Positions 40,965 to 50,976 of a DNA stretch of 64,000 nucleotides are shown piece after piece. Position 1 is the first letter of the stretch. Each line of letters begins with the position of its first letter. The translations under genes were made by a program, and so were the position numbers. The notes beneath the pieces are model-generated. The model was not told where the DNA came from, ran no database searches, and saw only the letters and a program-made list of their open reading frames with translations. Source of the stretch: Spirochaeta sp. (GTDB taxonomy: Bacteria; Spirochaetota; Spirochaetia; DSM-27196; Alkalispirochaetaceae); NCBI GenBank assembly GCA_007130865.1, contig SLRR01000190.1, positions 1-64,000 on the forward strand. Reading direction: 5' to 3'.

Positions 40965-41906
40965 ATGATCGAACTCCAGAACGCGGAGAAACGTTATCCC
41001 CTGCAAGCGGGTTTCTTCGCCCGGACGGACGCGTTTGTATACGCCGTAAACGGGGTGTCGCTACGGATAGAACCGGGAGAGATCTACGGTCTGGTGGGCG
41101 AGTCGGGGTGTGGAAAAACCACGACCGCCCGTCTGCTGGTTCGGATGGAACGGCTTTCCGGCGGGGAGATCCGGTTCCGGAGTCGCGACGGCAAGGAGTT
41201 TCTGCTTTCACGTATCGACCGTCGCCAGCTCCGTAACCTGCGCAATCGGATCAGGTACGTTTTCCAGGATCCCGCTCGTTCGCTCAATCCGCGTCTTACG
41301 ATCCGGGAGGTACTGTTATCGGGTTATCGTTACTCGCCGTCCTGGCCCGGCCGTACCCAGGCGGAAGAGGACGCACGGCGTCTTATTCAGGAAGTGGGTT
41401 TGCGTACCGGTGATCTCGATCGTCGGCCCGCGGACTTCTCCGGCGGTCAACGACAGCGCATCTCGATCGCCCGGGCGCTCATCACTAAGCCGGAGGTACT
41501 GATCTGTGACGAGGTTGTGAGTGCACTGGACGTCTCGATCCAGGGTCAGATCCTGAACCTTTTACTGCGCATCCGGGAAGAACGAAACCTGACGATGATG
41601 TTCATAGCTCACGACCTGGCTGTAGTGGGGTACATGAGCGACCGCATCGGTGTTATGTACCGCGGGGTGCTGCTGGAGGAGGCGCCGGCCGGTACACTCC
41701 TGGCGGAACGACACCACCGGTACACGCAGTATCTCTTTGACTCTCTGCCCGTCCTCGGAGAACGAGCGACTCCTCGGGTTGGCGGAGTTTCGGACTTCGG
41801 TTCCCGTTCGGATCTCACCGTTTCTCCAGTGACGGATTCTTCCGAACTGGAGATGGTCGAGATCGCTCCGGGACACCGGGTCAGCTCCGTATTCAGTCGA
41901 GGATAG
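40965..41906 (+). CDS. ABC transporter ATP-binding protein (OppF/DppF-like)
   Basis: [45 protein letters not shown]. Confidence 0.93.
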   Translation: MIELQNAEKRYPLQAGFFARTDAFVYAVNGVSLRIEPGEIYGLVGESGCGKTTTARLLVRMERLSGGEIRFRSRDGKEFLLSRIDRRQLRNLRNRIRYVFQDPARSLNPRLTIREVLLSGYRYSPSWPGRTQAEEDARRLIQEVGLRTGDLDRRPADFSGGQRQRISIARALITKPEVLICDEVVSALDVSIQGQILNLLLRIREERNLTMMFIAHDLAVVGYMSDRIGVMYRGVLLEEAPAGTLLAERHHRYTQYLFDSLPVLGERATPRVGGVSDFGSRSDLTVSPVTDSSELEMVEIAPGHRVSSVFSRG

Positions 41907-41924
41907 ACCCGTTGATGGACCGCG

Positions 41925-42230
41925 TTACACCTCTGAGGGGTCCGGGAAGAGAAGGCGCAGATCCGCGCCCTGTCGCGGCCCCGCCATCATCTCCGCCACC
42001 GTGGCACGCCACCTCTTGTAGTGTTCCGTCTCCTTGTGTGCGAGTGCAGCTTCGGCATCACGGTACATCTCGTACAGAACGTACTCGCCGGGGTTCTGTT
42101 CGTCTTTCAGAACGTCGAACTGCACCACCCCGGGCTCCTGGAGCGATGCCCGGTGGTTTTCACCGGTGGCGGCTTCGAACTGCTCGTAGTAACCGGGCTT
42201 TACCGTTACGCGGACGATTCGTGCAATCAT
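41925..42230 (-). CDS. Antibiotic biosynthesis monooxygenase (ABM/LsrG-like) domain protein
   Basis: MIARIVRVTVKPGYYEQFEAATGENHRASLQEPGVVQFDVLKDEQNPGEYVLYEMYRDAEA. Start refined to 42230. Confidence 0.83.
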   Translation of the reverse strand: MIARIVRVTVKPGYYEQFEAATGENHRASLQEPGVVQFDVLKDEQNPGEYVLYEMYRDAEAALAHKETEHYKRWRATVAEMMAGPRQGADLRLLFPDPSEV

Positions 42231-42259
42231 ACATATAACGTAATGGAAATACGTTGCCG

Positions 42260-42838
42260 TTACCACGAGTGGAGCCAGTAGTCCATGTTGAGCGCTTTCC
42301 GGCTCTCCGGGGGCTCGTCGGGGGGCAGGACCCAGAACGACTGCTCCCGATCTCCCACGGCGCGGGCGGTACCGATGTACGGAAGACTTTGCAGCGCGGT
42401 CGGTAGCGACCAGATCTCGCACCAGGGATCGCGTTGCGCGATCGGCATCACCGCGGACCGCTGGCCCCGAGCGGCGGCGTATCCGAGCATCCAGGTAAGC
42501 CAGACGCCGGTCACCGGTTGACCCTGCTCGCAGAGAACGATCACCGCCCGGGCGTCGCTGCACCGGTCCTGGAGTTCCTTATCCGGTGGTGCCTCCGCGT
42601 CCCCCGGTACGGAGACCGCGACCGTACGGAACCCGGCATCCTCCAGGAGCGTCGACACGCCACGTGCCAGAACCTCGCGTCGGTGCTCCTGTTGATCGGA
42701 ACGTCCCGGCGGTACGAGAAGTACCAGATCGTAGAGTGTCAGTCCGATTCCCCGGCGCATCGGAACGAGAGCGTCCATGTCCGGGGAGGGAACGGGAGGC
42801 TTTGGAACGTCCCGGCGAGTGAGAAGCACCATCGGCAA
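42260..42838 (-). CDS. Hypothetical protein with TIR/NDT-like Rossmann-type core (tentative)
   Basis: LTLYDLVLLVPPG ... DRCSDARAVIVLCEQGQPVTGVWLTWMLGYAAARGQRSAVMPI. Confidence 0.45.
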   Translation of the reverse strand: MPMVLLTRRDVPKPPVPSPDMDALVPMRRGIGLTLYDLVLLVPPGRSDQQEHRREVLARGVSTLLEDAGFRTVAVSVPGDAEAPPDKELQDRCSDARAVIVLCEQGQPVTGVWLTWMLGYAAARGQRSAVMPIAQRDPWCEIWSLPTALQSLPYIGTARAVGDREQSFWVLPPDEPPESRKALNMDYWLHSW

Positions 42839-42918
42839 TCATCGTATCACCGGGAATCGGTGTGGGGAAAGTACGGAAAATCTGGTATTATTGTGGTGTA
42901 TCGCTGGGAGAAATAAAT

Positions 42919-43473
42919 ATGACGGGAGCCAACATGCTTACTGCCGGTTTACTGCCACGTGTCTGGGTATTGTTAACTCTGATTCTATTTGCTGTCCCTG
43001 CGTCGGTCGCGGCACAGGCGGACCGACAGGCTACCGAACGACAGCGCATCGACCTGGGACGCCTTTCGGAAGGTCCCGCTATCATCGGCGGCGGTATCGT
43101 TGTCGGTGAGCCCTCGGGAGTCACGGCAAAACTCTGGTTCACCGAGACGGGGTTTGCCCTGGACACCGCTGTAGCCTGGTCGTTCCACGAGGATCCGGGA
43201 CTTTATCTCCACACGAACGCGCTCTTCCACCTGGCGATCATCGAAACCGCGCAGGGCAGGTATCTGACGCCTTTTGTCGGTGGTGGAGTGTCCTACCGCG
43301 TGGGAGAAAAACACCGTCTGTCTCTGAGGGTACCTCTGGGGCTTTCGATTCTGCCCTTTACCAACTTCCCCGCGGAGTTCTTCGCGGAGCTGGCTCCCGG
43401 GATCGGGTTGCTTCCCGATACCTCGCCGAACTTTGGTGCCGGCCTGGGGATCCGGTTCTATGTCCCATTTTGA
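42919..43473 (+). CDS. Exported hypothetical protein, probable small outer-membrane beta-barrel
   Basis: Signal peptide VWVLLTLILFAVPASVAAQ, alternating beta-strand pattern, C-terminal GAGLGIRFYVPF. Confidence 0.6.
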   Translation: MTGANMLTAGLLPRVWVLLTLILFAVPASVAAQADRQATERQRIDLGRLSEGPAIIGGGIVVGEPSGVTAKLWFTETGFALDTAVAWSFHEDPGLYLHTNALFHLAIIETAQGRYLTPFVGGGVSYRVGEKHRLSLRVPLGLSILPFTNFPAEFFAELAPGIGLLPDTSPNFGAGLGIRFYVPF

Positions 43474-43549
43474 CCCGGCGGTATCGGACGCCGTATCTTG
43501 ATTACGAGCCCGCGTCGGCTCACGGTTGACATTCTACAGGAGGTAAACA

Positions 43550-44530
43550 ATGGCATTCGCAATTCAGTGTGATCGACCGGGTGGACCGGAGGTGATGCAG
43601 TACCGGCGGGTTGAGCTCCGCGATCCCGGACCGGAGGAGGTGCGCGTTCGTGTTCATGCGGCGGGTCTGAACTATATCGACGTGTACCATCGCACGGGTT
43701 ACTACCCGGTCCCGGACCTTCCCACCGGACTCGGGGTGGAAGGGGCCGGTGTGGTGGACGCAGTCGGAGAAGGTGTGACCCAATGGGTTGCGGGCGATCG
43801 CGTCGTCTACGTCGCGGGTCCTCCCGGTGCGTATGCTCAGTTCCACGTGGTCGCCGCGGATCGCCTGATACGCCTCCCGGAGGATATCGACTTCGAGCAG
43901 GCCGCGGCGATGATGCTCAAGGGGATGACCGCGCGATACCTCCTTCGTCAGACGTACCCGGTCAGCTCCAAAGAAACGATCCTCGTCCACGCTGCCGCAG
44001 GTGGAGTGGGGCTGATCATGTGTCAATGGGCACGCCACCTGGGCGCGACCGTGATCGGCACCGTCGGTTCTGAAGAAAAAGCGACGCTTGCCCGGGAGGC
44101 CGGTTGCGATTACCCCGTGCTCTACCGGAAAGAATCAGTAGTCGACCGCGTACGGGAGATTACCGACGGCGCCGGGGTGAGCGTTGTGTACGATTCCGTG
44201 GGACGCGATACCTTTCTTGACAGTCTCGCCTGTCTGCGTCCACGGGGCCTCATGGTCAGCTTTGGTCAGAGTTCCGGTGCGGTGGAAGGGTTTGACCCGG
44301 TGCTGCTTTCCCGGAACGGCTCGCTCTTTTTGACACGGGCCTCCTTGTTCGATTACGTGGGAACTCGGGAGGAGCTCGAGGAGAACGCGGGGGAACTCTT
44401 TGATGTTATACGAGGTGGTAATGTGACGATACCCGTACGTCAACGGTTCTCCCTGGAAGATGCGGCAGACGCGCATCGTGCTCTGGAGAGCCGAAAAACC
44501 ACGGGATCGACAATTTTATTTGTCCAGTGA
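43550..44530 (+). CDS. NADPH:quinone reductase (zinc-independent MDR family)
   Basis: GVEGAGVVDAVGEGV, ILVHAAAGGVGLIMCQWARHLGATVIGTVGSEEK. Confidence 0.9.
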   Translation: MAFAIQCDRPGGPEVMQYRRVELRDPGPEEVRVRVHAAGLNYIDVYHRTGYYPVPDLPTGLGVEGAGVVDAVGEGVTQWVAGDRVVYVAGPPGAYAQFHVVAADRLIRLPEDIDFEQAAAMMLKGMTARYLLRQTYPVSSKETILVHAAAGGVGLIMCQWARHLGATVIGTVGSEEKATLAREAGCDYPVLYRKESVVDRVREITDGAGVSVVYDSVGRDTFLDSLACLRPRGLMVSFGQSSGAVEGFDPVLLSRNGSLFLTRASLFDYVGTREELEENAGELFDVIRGGNVTIPVRQRFSLEDAADAHRALESRKTTGSTILFVQ

Positions 44531-44554
44531 AAAATTTTATGGTACAAAAGAGTC

Positions 44555-46297
44555 ATGAATCTCTCAGATCTTGACATTGCACAGGCGGCGTCGCTGAAAC
44601 CGATAAGCGAGATAGCCGCGGGACTGGAACTCGGTGAAGACCAGTGGTTGCCCTGGGGACGCAACGTCGCAAAGGTGAATCCGGCGGTCGGCGAGGGTGA
44701 GCGGGACTCCCGAGCGCGGTACGTGGACGTCACCGCGATCACGCCGACACCGCTCGGGGAGGGTAAAACCACAACCACCGTGGGGCTCACCCAGGGACTG
44801 GGGGTGGTCGGTCGCAACAGTATGTGCGCGATTCGTCAGCCCTCGATGGGGCCGACCTTCGGGATCAAGGGAGGCGCCGCCGGTGGCGGGCACAGCCAGA
44901 TTCTCCCCATGGAGGAGTTTAATCTCCACCTGACCGGAGATATCCACGCGATCTCCGCCGCCCACAACCTGATAGCTGCGGCGATCGACAACCAGATTTA
45001 CCACGAGTCGCGCTGGTCCGACGCGTTCTTTGAGAAACGGGGGATAAAGAAGATCGGGATCAACCCCTACGATATCTCCTGGAACCGGGTTGTGGACCTC
45101 AACGACCGGTCACTCCGGAACGTGATCACCGGATTGGGCGAACTCCCGGACGGTCCGATCAGGCAGGGCGGCTTTGATATCACCGTGGCGAGCGAGCTCA
45201 TGGCGGTGCTTGCGCTGGCACGAGATCTTCCGGATCTTCGGGAACGGATCGGCCGGATCGTGGTTGCCCGGGACCGGTCGGGCAATCGGGTAACCACCGA
45301 GGATCTGGGTGTTGCGGGAGCCGCAACGGTGTTGCTCCGCGACGCGCTGTGGCCCAACCTTCTGCAGACGATTGAAGGCCAGCCGGCGTTCGTGCACGCC
45401 GGACCATTTGCGAACATCGCTCACGGAAACTCCTCGGTCGTGGCGGACCGGATCGCGCTGGCCCGCGGTGGTTTTCTCGTGACTGAAAGCGGATTCGGAG
45501 CGGATATCGGGATGGAGAAGTTTTTCGATATCAAGTGTCGCGTGAGCGGCACGTTCCCGGATGTGGTCGTGCTGGTCGCGACGGTACGGGCGCTCAAGAT
45601 GCACGGTGGCGGCCCCAAGGTCACGCCGGGACAACCTCTGCCGGCGGTCTACAAGGAAAAGAATCTGGAACTTCTCACGACGGGACTGGAAAACCTCCGC
45701 GCCCACGTGCGCATCGCGAGCCTCTTCAACGTACCCGTGGTAGTGGCGGTCAATGCTTTTGGGACCGACGCGGAGGAAGAACTCGCCCTGGTCCGCGACG
45801 CGGCTCGTGAAGCCGGTGCCGCGGACGCGGTGGTGACACACCATCACGCCCGCGGCGGGGAAGGCGCAGCGGAGCTCGCACAGGCGGTGGCCCGCGTGGC
45901 CGACGAGCCCCGGAAGAAGGAGCCTCGCTTCCTTTACGACCTCGAAACTACGCTGGAAGACAAAATCCGGACGCTGGCAACCGAGGTTTACGGAGCCCGG
46001 GATATCGAGATCAGCCCCCTGGCAAAGGAGCAACTCGCCTCGTTTCAGGAAGCTGGTTTCGGCTCGATGCCGGTGTGTATCGCCAAGACGCACCTGTCGT
46101 TAAGCCATGACCCGACGATCAAAAACGCACCCCGGGACTTCGTATTCCCGATTCGCGAGCTGCGGCCCAGCGCGGGCGCGGGGTTTGTGTACGTGCTCGC
46201 CGGCGATATTCGGACGATGCCTGGTCTGCCGAGCGTCCCCGCCTTTCGCGGCGTCGATATCGACGTCGAGACCGGTCGGGTGAAGGGTCTCTTTTAG
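44555..46297 (+). CDS. fhs: Formate--tetrahydrofolate ligase
   Basis: TPTPLGEGKTTTTVGLTQGL, GPTFGIKGGAAGGGHSQILPMEEFNLHLTGDIHAI. Confidence 0.97.
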   Translation: MNLSDLDIAQAASLKPISEIAAGLELGEDQWLPWGRNVAKVNPAVGEGERDSRARYVDVTAITPTPLGEGKTTTTVGLTQGLGVVGRNSMCAIRQPSMGPTFGIKGGAAGGGHSQILPMEEFNLHLTGDIHAISAAHNLIAAAIDNQIYHESRWSDAFFEKRGIKKIGINPYDISWNRVVDLNDRSLRNVITGLGELPDGPIRQGGFDITVASELMAVLALARDLPDLRERIGRIVVARDRSGNRVTTEDLGVAGAATVLLRDALWPNLLQTIEGQPAFVHAGPFANIAHGNSSVVADRIALARGGFLVTESGFGADIGMEKFFDIKCRVSGTFPDVVVLVATVRALKMHGGGPKVTPGQPLPAVYKEKNLELLTTGLENLRAHVRIASLFNVPVVVAVNAFGTDAEEELALVRDAAREAGAADAVVTHHHARGGEGAAELAQAVARVADEPRKKEPRFLYDLETTLEDKIRTLATEVYGARDIEISPLAKEQLASFQEAGFGSMPVCIAKTHLSLSHDPTIKNAPRDFVFPIRELRPSAGAGFVYVLAGDIRTMPGLPSVPAFRGVDIDVETGRVKGLF

Positions 46298-46323
46298 TCT
46301 TCGTTTCGATTATGACTCGAGCG

Positions 46324-46360
46324 GTGCCCGCCCCGGAGAGGGGCGGGCACATCTGTTTTT
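46324..46360 (+). terminator. Rho-independent terminator after fhs
   Basis: GTGCCCGCCCCggagagGGGCGGGCAC followed by atctgTTTTT. Confidence 0.93.
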
Positions 46361-46397
46361 GGCGGAGCCTTGAAAAGATTGGTATATTCACCCCGGG

Positions 46398-47240
46398 ATG
46401 AACACCTATCATCGACAGAAAGTCCTGCGTCTCGTCCAGACCACCGTGCTTATGACCGGGATGGTTTTCCTGGCGGCGCGGGCCGCCGCGATCGTGGTAG
46501 GGCCGTTTTTTGGTTGGCTCCTGGTGTTCGTGGCTCCGATTATTACCGTTTATTCCCTGGCGGGACAGCGCCTGCTCTTACCCACGGGTACCCGCGTGCT
46601 GCACCCGGCGGAAGCGCCCGAGGTGTATCGGATTCTGCGCAGACTGGTGGAGCGCGCCGGGCTTGACCGTGTTCCGCCGATCTATCTGCTTCCGTCCTCC
46701 AACGCGGAAGCACTCACCACCGGTATCGGAAAAGGAACGCGTATTCTGCTTTCCCGGGGTATATTTCATACACTTTCCCTCCGGGAGACCCAGGCGGTAC
46801 TCGCTCACGAGGTGAGCCACATCCGTAATCACGACCTGCCGCTCTTTGCGATGGCCGGGGCGATGCAACGACTTACCCGTTTGTTCGGTGTGTTTCTTAC
46901 AGTCCTGGTGATTCTCTTTTTTCCGCTGATCCTGGCGGGGATCCCGGTGATTCCATTGCGAGCGCTGCTCTACATGACCGCAGCGCCGGTCGTCACAGCG
47001 CTCGTGCAGTTTGCTCTCCTGAGGACGCGGGAGTTTCAGGCGGACCTGGGCGCGGCGGAACTGACCGGCGACCCGGAAGGTCTTGCCTCGGCGCTGGCCC
47101 GGCTGGAGTCGTTTCGACGGCCGGTGTGGAACTTCTTTGTCGTAAACGGTAGCCGCCGCACCGCCCTGGGCGAGTTGCTGCGCACACATCCTGGCACGGA
47201 AGAACGGATAGCCCGATTGCGGGAGCTCTCCAGCGCGTAA
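46398..47240 (+). CDS. M48-family metalloprotease (HtpX-like)
   Basis: HEVSHIRNHD zinc motif, TM segments, RTREFQADLGAAELTG. Confidence 0.88.
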   Translation: MNTYHRQKVLRLVQTTVLMTGMVFLAARAAAIVVGPFFGWLLVFVAPIITVYSLAGQRLLLPTGTRVLHPAEAPEVYRILRRLVERAGLDRVPPIYLLPSSNAEALTTGIGKGTRILLSRGIFHTLSLRETQAVLAHEVSHIRNHDLPLFAMAGAMQRLTRLFGVFLTVLVILFFPLILAGIPVIPLRALLYMTAAPVVTALVQFALLRTREFQADLGAAELTGDPEGLASALARLESFRRPVWNFFVVNGSRRTALGELLRTHPGTEERIARLRELSSA

Positions 47241-47247
47241 CTGTTCG

Positions 47248-47276
47248 TTGACCGCTGCTATTGCACCGAGTAGTAT
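47248..47276 (+). promoter_or_regulatory. Sigma70-like promoter TTGACC-17-TAGTAT
   Basis: -35 47248-47253, -10 47271-47276, upstream of the CrtI-like gene, which also has an SD (AGAGGA). Confidence 0.6.
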
Positions 47277-47302
47277 GGCGGTACAACTGTGGAAAGAGGA
47301 TT

Positions 47303-48802
47303 ATGAAACGCGTAATTATTATCGGGAGCGGGTTTGGTGGGATCTCCGCCGCGGCGTATCTTGCTCGGGATGGATACGATGTGACGGTTCTCGAGAAGAA
47401 CGGCTGGGTCGGTGGTCGCGCCCGGGATCTTGCAAAAGACGGGTTTCGTTTCGATATGGGGCCGAGCTGGTACTGGATGCCGGAGGAGCACGACCGATGG
47501 TTCGAGGAGTTCGGTATGCCCCGGGAGCAGTTCTACCAGATCCATCGCGTGGATCCGAGTTATCGGGTGTATTTTGGCGACAGCCTCCCCGGTGAGTCCC
47601 GGAACGTCGTCGATGTTCCCGCGGACCGCGCCGGAGCGCGAGCGGTTTTTGAGCAGTATGAACCGGGTGCCGGGGCCGCGCTGGACGATTATCTTTCCGA
47701 CTGTGCCGGGAAGTACCGGATAGCGATGAGCTCCTTTATCCGGCGTAATTTCTACTCGATCTTTGATTTTTTCAACTGGACCGCGATCCGCAACATGCGA
47801 CGTCTCAATCTGTTCCAGAGCTACCGAGGCCGGATCGGTCGGTTCTTCCGCCACCCGTACCTGCGGAAGATCCTGGAGTTTCCCGTGGTATTTCTCGGGA
47901 GCAGTGCCGACCGCACCCCCGCCGTCTATACCCTCATGAACCACATCGACTTTGAGCTGGGTACGTGGTACCCGGAGGGCGGGTTTTCCGCGGTGGTCCG
48001 GGCGATGCAGAGCGTGGCGGAATCACAGGGAGCGACCTTTCTCTTTAACCAGGAGGTTATCGGTATCGCTGTCGAGAACGGACGCGCCATCGCGGTGGAA
48101 GTGCGGGACGGTCAGGGCGGGAAGCGGATGGAAGCAGCAGATATAATCGTAGCCAACGCGGACTATCCCCGGGTAGAACAGCACCTTCTGCCGAAGAAGT
48201 ATCAGTCCGTCTCGGATGATCGGTGGGACCGCGCAACTCTGGCACCGGCGGTGATCAACTACTACCTCGGTTTTAATCGCCGTCTCGACGAGTTTCAGCA
48301 CCACACGTTCTTCTTCGATACGTCCTGGGAGGAGCATTTTGATGCGGTGTACAACGATCCACGCTGGATCGACGATCCGCTCTTCTACCTTCACGTTCCT
48401 TCCAGGACCGACCGATCCTGTGCGCCGGAGGGGCACGAAGCGGTATTTCTCCTGATTCCCGTGGCTCCCGGTCTGGAAGACACGGACGAACGACGGGAGA
48501 TGTACCTGAGCCGTGCCCTGGACCGGATGGAAGCGTTGACCGGAAAACCTCTGCGGGATAATCTGGTATTTCAACAGAGCATGTCCCTGCGTGACTTTTA
48601 CCGTGATTACCACGCGTACAAGGGAAATGCCTTTGGATTAGGACAGACTCTGTTTCAGACCGCCTGGTTCCGTATGGCGAACCGGTCCAGAAAGGTGAGT
48701 AATCTGTATTACGCGGGACAGTACACAGTTCCCGGGACGGGTACGACCATGAGCATGATCAGCGGGGCCGTGGTGGCGGATCGGATCCGCGCCGGCAGGT
48801 AG
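47303..48802 (+). CDS. Phytoene desaturase-like (CrtI family) FAD-dependent oxidoreductase
   Basis: VIIIGSGFGGISAAAYLARDGYDVTVLEKNGWVGGRARDL; C-terminal NLYYAGQYTVPGTGTTMSMISG. Confidence 0.85.
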   Translation: MKRVIIIGSGFGGISAAAYLARDGYDVTVLEKNGWVGGRARDLAKDGFRFDMGPSWYWMPEEHDRWFEEFGMPREQFYQIHRVDPSYRVYFGDSLPGESRNVVDVPADRAGARAVFEQYEPGAGAALDDYLSDCAGKYRIAMSSFIRRNFYSIFDFFNWTAIRNMRRLNLFQSYRGRIGRFFRHPYLRKILEFPVVFLGSSADRTPAVYTLMNHIDFELGTWYPEGGFSAVVRAMQSVAESQGATFLFNQEVIGIAVENGRAIAVEVRDGQGGKRMEAADIIVANADYPRVEQHLLPKKYQSVSDDRWDRATLAPAVINYYLGFNRRLDEFQHHTFFFDTSWEEHFDAVYNDPRWIDDPLFYLHVPSRTDRSCAPEGHEAVFLLIPVAPGLEDTDERREMYLSRALDRMEALTGKPLRDNLVFQQSMSLRDFYRDYHAYKGNAFGLGQTLFQTAWFRMANRSRKVSNLYYAGQYTVPGTGTTMSMISGAVVADRIRAGR

Positions 48803-48811
48803 GAGCGACAG

Positions 48812-49645
48812 ATGGGATGGTTCGGAAAGATTGTCGGTGGTACGATCGGCCTGGTGACGATCGGTGGTCCTTTGGGAGCGATCGCCGGTGCCGCGATCGG
48901 CCATCATCTCTTTGACAGACAACCCCGGGCACTGAAACCGGGAAATGAAGCCGGCCCCGCCCGGGGACCACACCGGTGGACCGGGAACGGCGAACAGCAG
49001 TCGGCCGGAGACTACAGCCGGACCGGACCGCGGGACCGTACCGAAGAACGTCAGGCGGCTTTTTTTCTGGCGCTCTTTTCGATTCTGGGTAAACTGGCCA
49101 AAGCGGACGGCCGCATCACACGCGAGCAGGGTGAGGCGGTGGTGTCCTTCCTGGATCGAATGGGCGTAACCGGTCGCCAGCGATCGTTCGCGATCCGTGT
49201 TTTCAACGAGGCAAAAGATTCGCGGTATACCGTGGAAGAATTTGCCAGGCAGTTTGCGGATGTGACTCGTGAGCAGCAGGATCTTCGTTCGAGCCTGATG
49301 GATATGCTCTACGAGACCGCCCTGGCAAACCGTGAGCTGCATCCCCGTGAAGAGGAGATGATCAACTCCGTCGCGGCGATCCTGGGGATCCCCGCGTCCG
49401 AACATCGTGCGATCCGCGACCGCCACCTTGGTGGAGCGGATTACGCGTTTTCCGTGCTCGGGCTCACCCCGGAGGCGACGGACGATGAGATCCGTCGGAC
49501 GTACCGCCAGCTCGTGCAGGAGTACCATCCGGACAGGATTGTTGCCCAGGGAATGCCGCAGGAGTTTGTAGAGTACGCGGGAGAGCGGTTCCAGGAAATA
49601 CAACGGGCCTGGCAGACGATCCGCCGCGATCGTGGACTCGGGTGA
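48812..49645 (+). CDS. DjlA-like TerB/DnaJ-domain co-chaperone
   Basis: TerB-like KLAKADGRITREQ; J-domain-like YAFSVLGLTPEATDDEIRRTYRQLVQEYHPDRI. Confidence 0.88.
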   Translation: MGWFGKIVGGTIGLVTIGGPLGAIAGAAIGHHLFDRQPRALKPGNEAGPARGPHRWTGNGEQQSAGDYSRTGPRDRTEERQAAFFLALFSILGKLAKADGRITREQGEAVVSFLDRMGVTGRQRSFAIRVFNEAKDSRYTVEEFARQFADVTREQQDLRSSLMDMLYETALANRELHPREEEMINSVAAILGIPASEHRAIRDRHLGGADYAFSVLGLTPEATDDEIRRTYRQLVQEYHPDRIVAQGMPQEFVEYAGERFQEIQRAWQTIRRDRGLG

Positions 49646-49713
49646 ATACGCGACGGATACATTATAGTACGGTTCCGGTCGATCAAGGCGACAGTTCCGG
49701 TTCGCGCAACCGC

Positions 49714-50955
49714 CTAGACCGGGAGTTTAGCGGAAATCAACCCCTGCCGGCGGATTTCCAGAGGGATCACCGAGTCCTCGCCGAACGCGCGATGCATCGC
49801 TACGCGATACTCATGAACGAGATCCTCCGGAATCGCCACCAGCATCGATCCCGCAAAACCGCCGCCGTGGACGCGACAGGCACCGACGGCCCCGCGCTGG
49901 CGCAGGTACGTCCGGGTCAGCTCGATCCCCAACGCCAGGGACTGGTCGGTGGCGGACCCGGTGTGAACGTTCTGAAGCAGCCGGATGCTCGAATCGCCGC
50001 TCTCGGTCATCAGCTCCAGGATGTCGTGGTTAAGGCGGGAATCGGCGGCATCAGCAAAGGAAAGGACGCGATCCTGTTCCTCGAAAAAGTGCAATGCCCT
50101 GAGTACCGCCCGATCGCCGATCGTCCTTCGGACGGCTGTAAGGTTGGCGAGTAGTTTTCTGCGGTCGGTTTCGGCGAGCGTCCGTGCGCCCAGTGCCTCC
50201 GCGACGGCGTGCATCTCCCGCGATATCTCCCCGTAGGCATCGGTAAGATCCGCGTGGGACCCTCCGGTATTTACCACCATCAGCCGGTGATTGGACTCAG
50301 AAAAATCGATCTCGATCTCATGCACCCGGGGAGCTCGTGGATCGGCAAAATCGATCGCCTGCATCCCGCCGAGCGCGGATGCGTACTGGTCCATGAGACC
50401 ACTCGGTTTCTTCATGAAGTGGTTCTCGGCGTACTGACCCGCCCGGGCTGCCTGGAGTGGTGAGATCTCGCTTCCGGAGAGCGTGGCGTGTACTCCTGCC
50501 AGCGCTACCTCCAGCGCCGCGGAAGAACTGAGTCCGCTGCCGGGGAGTACCGAGCTCGCCATAAACGCCTGGTATCCCGGCGCCGGCAGGTCCTGCTTCA
50601 GCAACCCTTCCCGGATACCGAGCATCAGTTTCTCCGTATCATGGTCGGCGGTACCCGGCGTGGCGACAAACTCCCGGTCCCAACCGCTTGATATGAGGCG
50701 CATTACGGTGTCCGGCCCGGACTCTCCCGGCGAGGAGGGGCCGGCGACAACCAGGGTGTCCAACGTGATCGCTGCTGCTACAACGCGGCCGTTGTTGTGA
50801 TCGGTATGATTTCCGATGATTTCTGTTCTACCCGGAGCGCTGGCCACCACTTCCGGTTTGGTGCCGAAGTGCTCCTGGTATTCCGCTTTCAGTTCGTCCA
50901 CGCGGTGCCGTCCGTCCGGCAGCGTAGCCAGGAACTCATTGAAGGAGATCGTCAT
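49714..50955 (-). CDS. galK: Galactokinase
   Basis: APGRTEIIGNHTDHNNGRV, LPGSGLSSSAALEVAL, ACRVHGGGFAGSMLV. Confidence 0.94.
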   Translation of the reverse strand: MTISFNEFLATLPDGRHRVDELKAEYQEHFGTKPEVVASAPGRTEIIGNHTDHNNGRVVAAAITLDTLVVAGPSSPGESGPDTVMRLISSGWDREFVATPGTADHDTEKLMLGIREGLLKQDLPAPGYQAFMASSVLPGSGLSSSAALEVALAGVHATLSGSEISPLQAARAGQYAENHFMKKPSGLMDQYASALGGMQAIDFADPRAPRVHEIEIDFSESNHRLMVVNTGGSHADLTDAYGEISREMHAVAEALGARTLAETDRRKLLANLTAVRRTIGDRAVLRALHFFEEQDRVLSFADAADSRLNHDILELMTESGDSSIRLLQNVHTGSATDQSLALGIELTRTYLRQRGAVGACRVHGGGFAGSMLVAIPEDLVHEYRVAMHRAFGEDSVIPLEIRRQGLISAKLPV

Positions 50956-50976
50956 GGGAGCCTCGGAACGCCCGGC

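Noticed and set aside
44538-44554. TATGGT upstream of fhs, considered as another leaderless promoter
   Set aside because: Poor -10 match and no credible -35; left out of the leaderless list.
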